NCBI GenBank assembly: GCA_029747585.1
Contig: JAPEVF010000232.1
Span: 1-64,000 of the forward strand
Reading direction: 5' to 3'
Length of the DNA: 64,000 nt
Source of the DNA: Pleurotus djamor
Lineage: Eukaryota; Basidiomycota; Agaricomycetes; Agaricales; Pleurotaceae
Shown here: one piece after another, positions 60,960-64,000 of the stretch
How the letters are laid out: every line of letters starts with the position of its first letter
Position numbering within the stretch: the first letter of the stretch is position 1
Position numbers and translations under genes: made by a program
Notes under the pieces: generated by a model
Told to the model about the DNA's origin: nothing
Database searches by the model: none
Seen by the model: only the letters and a program-made list of their open reading frames with translations

Positions 60960-63900
60960 CTAATCACAGTACGCACCCACGCTGGCAGGCTAAGACCACT
61001 TCAGCAAGCAAGAACGTTCATGACACCCACGTGTGACTTACCGCGACGTCTCTCGCGTATCTCAATAGGATGCCCCGTTTCACGTTGAATTGGCCTTTTT
61101 CGGAAGCCTCCCACTCTTTCCTACGGCGGGCTTGCTCTTCCTCGCTGACAAGCCAGTTGAGGGACTTGTTCTCAGCATCCACAACAATGGGATCTCCGTC
61201 TTGAACCAAAGCAATCGGCCCACCAAGACGAGCCTCAGGAACGACGTGTCCAATGATAAACCCGTGAGAGGCTCCAGAGAATCTACCATCAGTTATCAGT
61301 GCGGTGGAGTTTCCCAGTCCTGCTCCCATTAGAGCGGCAGTAGGTCCTACAACAAGTGATATAAGCTCAAAGCATGGTTTCCTTGCGAAGCGTACGAACC
61401 TAACATCTAGACATGGGTCTGTCTGAGGACATAAGCTTCTTGGATACCTTGAAATATATGCGCACCTCGGGCATCCCTGGAGCACCCTTCGGTCCTTGGT
61501 ATCTAAAAATAAGAACCGTACCAGGCTTGATCTCTCCTCGTGAAAGCGACGGGTAAAAGTTATCCAAGCTTGAGACCACAAATACTTTAGTTGCAGTCAA
61601 GGGTGCCCAAGGTTGTATCACGCACCTGTCAAAGCATTTCGCGGTGCCCTGTACGGCCAGAGTTAGTTTTCTGTTACCCAAGGGCGAGAGGTGGTTCACC
61701 TCAAATTTGAGTCCTTCCTTTCCAGTAAGTTTCGCGACTGCGCTTCCGGGGGCCAGGCTACCCCTCAGGATAGTCAAATGGCCAGTCTTCTTGATCGGGT
61801 TCTCGAGCGGTAGTACCACGTCCTGATTGTCGAATCTCAGTTCTTCGACATCCTCGTAGTTCTCTGCCAATGTCCTTCCCGTAACGGTCTGTCGAAGTGA
61901 TGAAGTTCAATCAAATCCCAGGTGCGAAGTTTACCCACAAGTTGGCTCCCGTCGATGAGGTCAGTGTGTTTGAGAAGGTACTTCACAAGGGCCGGGATTC
62001 CGCCAACCCGATGGAGATCTTCCATGTAGTATTTCCCAGATGGTCTGTCTCATGTGTTCTGCAGGCGAATCGAGAAGGAGCACAGGATGAAAGACCCACT
62101 TCAGGTCAGCTAAATATGGCGTCTTGTCTGATATAGCTTGGAAGTCATCTATCGTGAGATCGACATCGCAAGCCCGGGCCATTGCCAGGAAGTGGAGGAC
62201 CTAAAAAGTATATCAATTATCGGCTAGAAAGACATCTTCGAGAACTTTACCGCATTCGTCGAACCACCAAGGACACAGACGATGGCGATAGCGTTGAGGA
62301 AAGATTGACGGGTGAGGATGTCTCTGATAACGTGGGGCTCAGTTTTTTATGTAGTTTCTCAGAGGAATATCCAAACTTAGGCTTCAGGTCAAGCTCTAGG
62401 AGCCGTTTCAAATATTTGGCCGCCTTGAAGCATTCTTGAGCTTTTTCTGATAGTGCATCCACAAGGTAAGAAAGCAAAAGTTCGATGAACGAAGGGACAC
62501 CGTACCTGGATATAGCGCAGGTGTGCTGGACGAGTACGGAAGGGACATCCCAAGAACCTCGAGAGCAGAGCTCATGGTGTTTGCAGTGTACATTCCACCA
62601 CAAGCACCTGCGCCAGGGCAGGCATGCCGAACGACGTCGAAGCGCTGCTCTTCGGTAATGTGGCCAACAGCGTATGCACCTGGGCCGCGTTCACATGCAA
62701 GTCCCCAAAGTTATATGAAAGGATAGAGCTCACCGAACGACTCAAATGCATCAGAGATGTTGACTGTTCCACCTTTCACTTTACCCATAGATGGACAATC
62801 TGCATATCTTTGAGCTTTCATAGTCAAATTGGAGTTCAGCGAATCCCACAGACCAACATGACGAGTTCCAGGCTGGATTGTGCCGCCGTAAACGATGATT
62901 GTAGGTCTATTGTGGCGCGCAGCAGCTATCAAGCATCCAGGCATGTTCTTGTCACATCCTGGGATGGATATGTTTCCGTCGTAATGTTGTGCCTGAACAA
63001 AGATTGAGAGAAGGTTCATGTGTTCCAAGAGTGACATCGACTCGCCATCACGACCTATATTTGTCGTCAGTTATCTGGATGTTACCAGCGCAGAGTTGAC
63101 TTCACCGATTCGATTGAGTCAGCAATGATGTCTCGGCTAGGAAGTCTGTAAAGAGGGAGGGCATTTAATGGACGACCACGTTGATATTGGTTCGCCCTTA
63201 CGAGTAGCGCATCCCTTGTCATTCGCGTTCAAGGCTGTGGTAAAGATTGAGAGTGATAGAATAGCTTACCATCTGTACCCATAGTTATGGCATCGCTGCA
63301 CGAGTATTTGAGTTGCTGAACTTTCAACCCAAGTGTAGGTACGTACCTGACACCGATAGTGTTGAAGGTGAGACCCACAAGACCTTCGGCAGTGCAGCCT
63401 TCTTTAACATGCCGAGATAGGTCGAGCTAAGCGCGTGTAAGCCGCTACAAAAATCTTGGCTATCTTTAGCGCAAAGCTACTGACGAGGTGGGAGTTGCAA
63501 GGATTTCCTATACCACACCGAAGTCAGGGTAAGTCAGGGATGACTTAGGAGAGAGGGGGACCAGAATGTACCTTCCCACCAGATGGGCGAGATCCCAACC
63601 TAGGATGCTCAGTTAGAAGCTCGGTTTCCGTCGCTGCTCCATACCTGGGGCTTTCCCATGTCTTCCTCAGTGAGACCGACAGCATGGACTAGAATACGGC
63701 CGAACAGTTGTAAAGGTGCGATAAGAGGAGGGAAGTTGGCACCAACGCATGGCTTGTGCTCCTCCCCGGGCCTAGATTCCACGAACATGAGAGCACGGTT
63801 AAAACAATCGACACTTGACCCACCTTGTCCTGCGTTAATTGACATGATATCTTGTTTAATTTTCCGCTCGCTGGCTGGGTAGGAAGCGTATGGCTGAAGG

Positions 63901-63968
63901 GCGAGGTGAGAAGAGGCAAAAAGTCGGGGGATGGGAGTGATTCACATTTGGACCTCTGACGCAGACAT
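60960..63968 (-). CDS. ILV3: Dihydroxy-acid dehydratase (ILV3 family)
   Basis: A complete gene of 24 exons; start ATG 63968 ([13 protein letters not shown]), stop 60960-60962. The order of family blocks is intact: [28 protein letters not shown] (first cluster Cys), [52 protein letters not shown] (second Cys), GPGACGG-type [20 protein letters not shown] (third Cys), [68 protein letters not shown] and a C-terminal [10 protein letters not shown]. The Fe-S enzyme makes 2-oxoacids in branched-chain amino acid and pantothenate synthesis. It contains a 7-nt exon (61400-61406) and a GC-AG intron (62993-63045). No mitochondrial presequence is evident, which is unusual for the main Ilv3, so it may be a paralogue or use a distal promoter. 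Confidence 0.93.
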
Positions 63969-64000
63969 TGTGCTCCTAGCAAAGGGTGGAGAGTTGAAAA

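Overview
The window is nuclear DNA of a filamentous basidiomycete, most likely an Agaricomycete. The genes are compact and very intron-rich: introns are mostly 44-75 nt with GTRNGY donors, and several exons are below 25 nt. The gene content fits a wood- or litter-associated basidiomycete: a Tnp2/CACTA transposase, an AA9 lytic polysaccharide monooxygenase, a TET/JBP-like dioxygenase, small Zn2Cys6, C2H2 and homeodomain regulators, and membrane-anchored proteins with lectin-like repeats. Single Ns are scattered throughout, most densely at 23.6-30.8 kb and 55-57.3 kb, with one N run at 48387-48438. Gene models were built by hand: splice sites were accepted only when reading phase held and, where a family is known, when the spliced protein matched it.

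Layout. 0-6.1 kb: a minus-strand Ser/Pro-rich protein running off the left edge, then a Tnp2-type transposase with a one-base frame break, possibly two genes of one CACTA element. 8.1-16.1 kb: a TET/JBP-like 2OG-Fe(II) dioxygenase, a Pcl5-like Pho85 cyclin preceded by Gcn4-type sites, a small possibly myristoylated protein, and an AhpC/TSA-type thioredoxin-fold protein. 16.5-25.8 kb: a Zn2Cys6 regulator, a long gene-poor stretch, an Mkk1/2-type MAPKK divergent from an unknown gene, NAA50 (frame-broken in a poly-A run), and a C2H2/C2HC zinc-finger protein. 27.1-35.9 kb: DNA ligase I, a CREG-like secreted protein, an unknown protein, a mitochondrial BolA protein and a second C2H2 protein. 36.3-42.2 kb: a 17-exon NDR/LATS-family kinase carrying an N-terminal CRIB motif, and a homeodomain protein. 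43.0-49.8 kb: AA9 LPMO, an Mmc1-like mitochondrial membrane protein, a VanZ-like membrane protein and a Pro-rich protein. 51.6-64.0 kb: a roughly 900-residue unknown protein with a HicA-like C-terminus, a lectin-like single-pass membrane protein, a conserved four-helix fungal membrane protein, Ap4A phosphorylase (APA1/2 family), a small single-pass membrane protein, and a complete 24-exon dihydroxy-acid dehydratase (ILV3 family) without an evident mitochondrial presequence.

Most of the window is a housekeeping and signalling neighbourhood rather than a gene cluster. No secondary-metabolite cluster, CRISPR array, rRNA or tRNA could be recognised. The most unusual points are the CRIB-NDR kinase architecture, the TET/JBP-like enzyme 2 kb from a transposase, the HicA-like tail on a large eukaryotic protein, the Gcn4-type sites in front of the Pcl5-like cyclin, two 8-base homopolymers that each break an otherwise good gene, and several very small exons and GC-AG introns.
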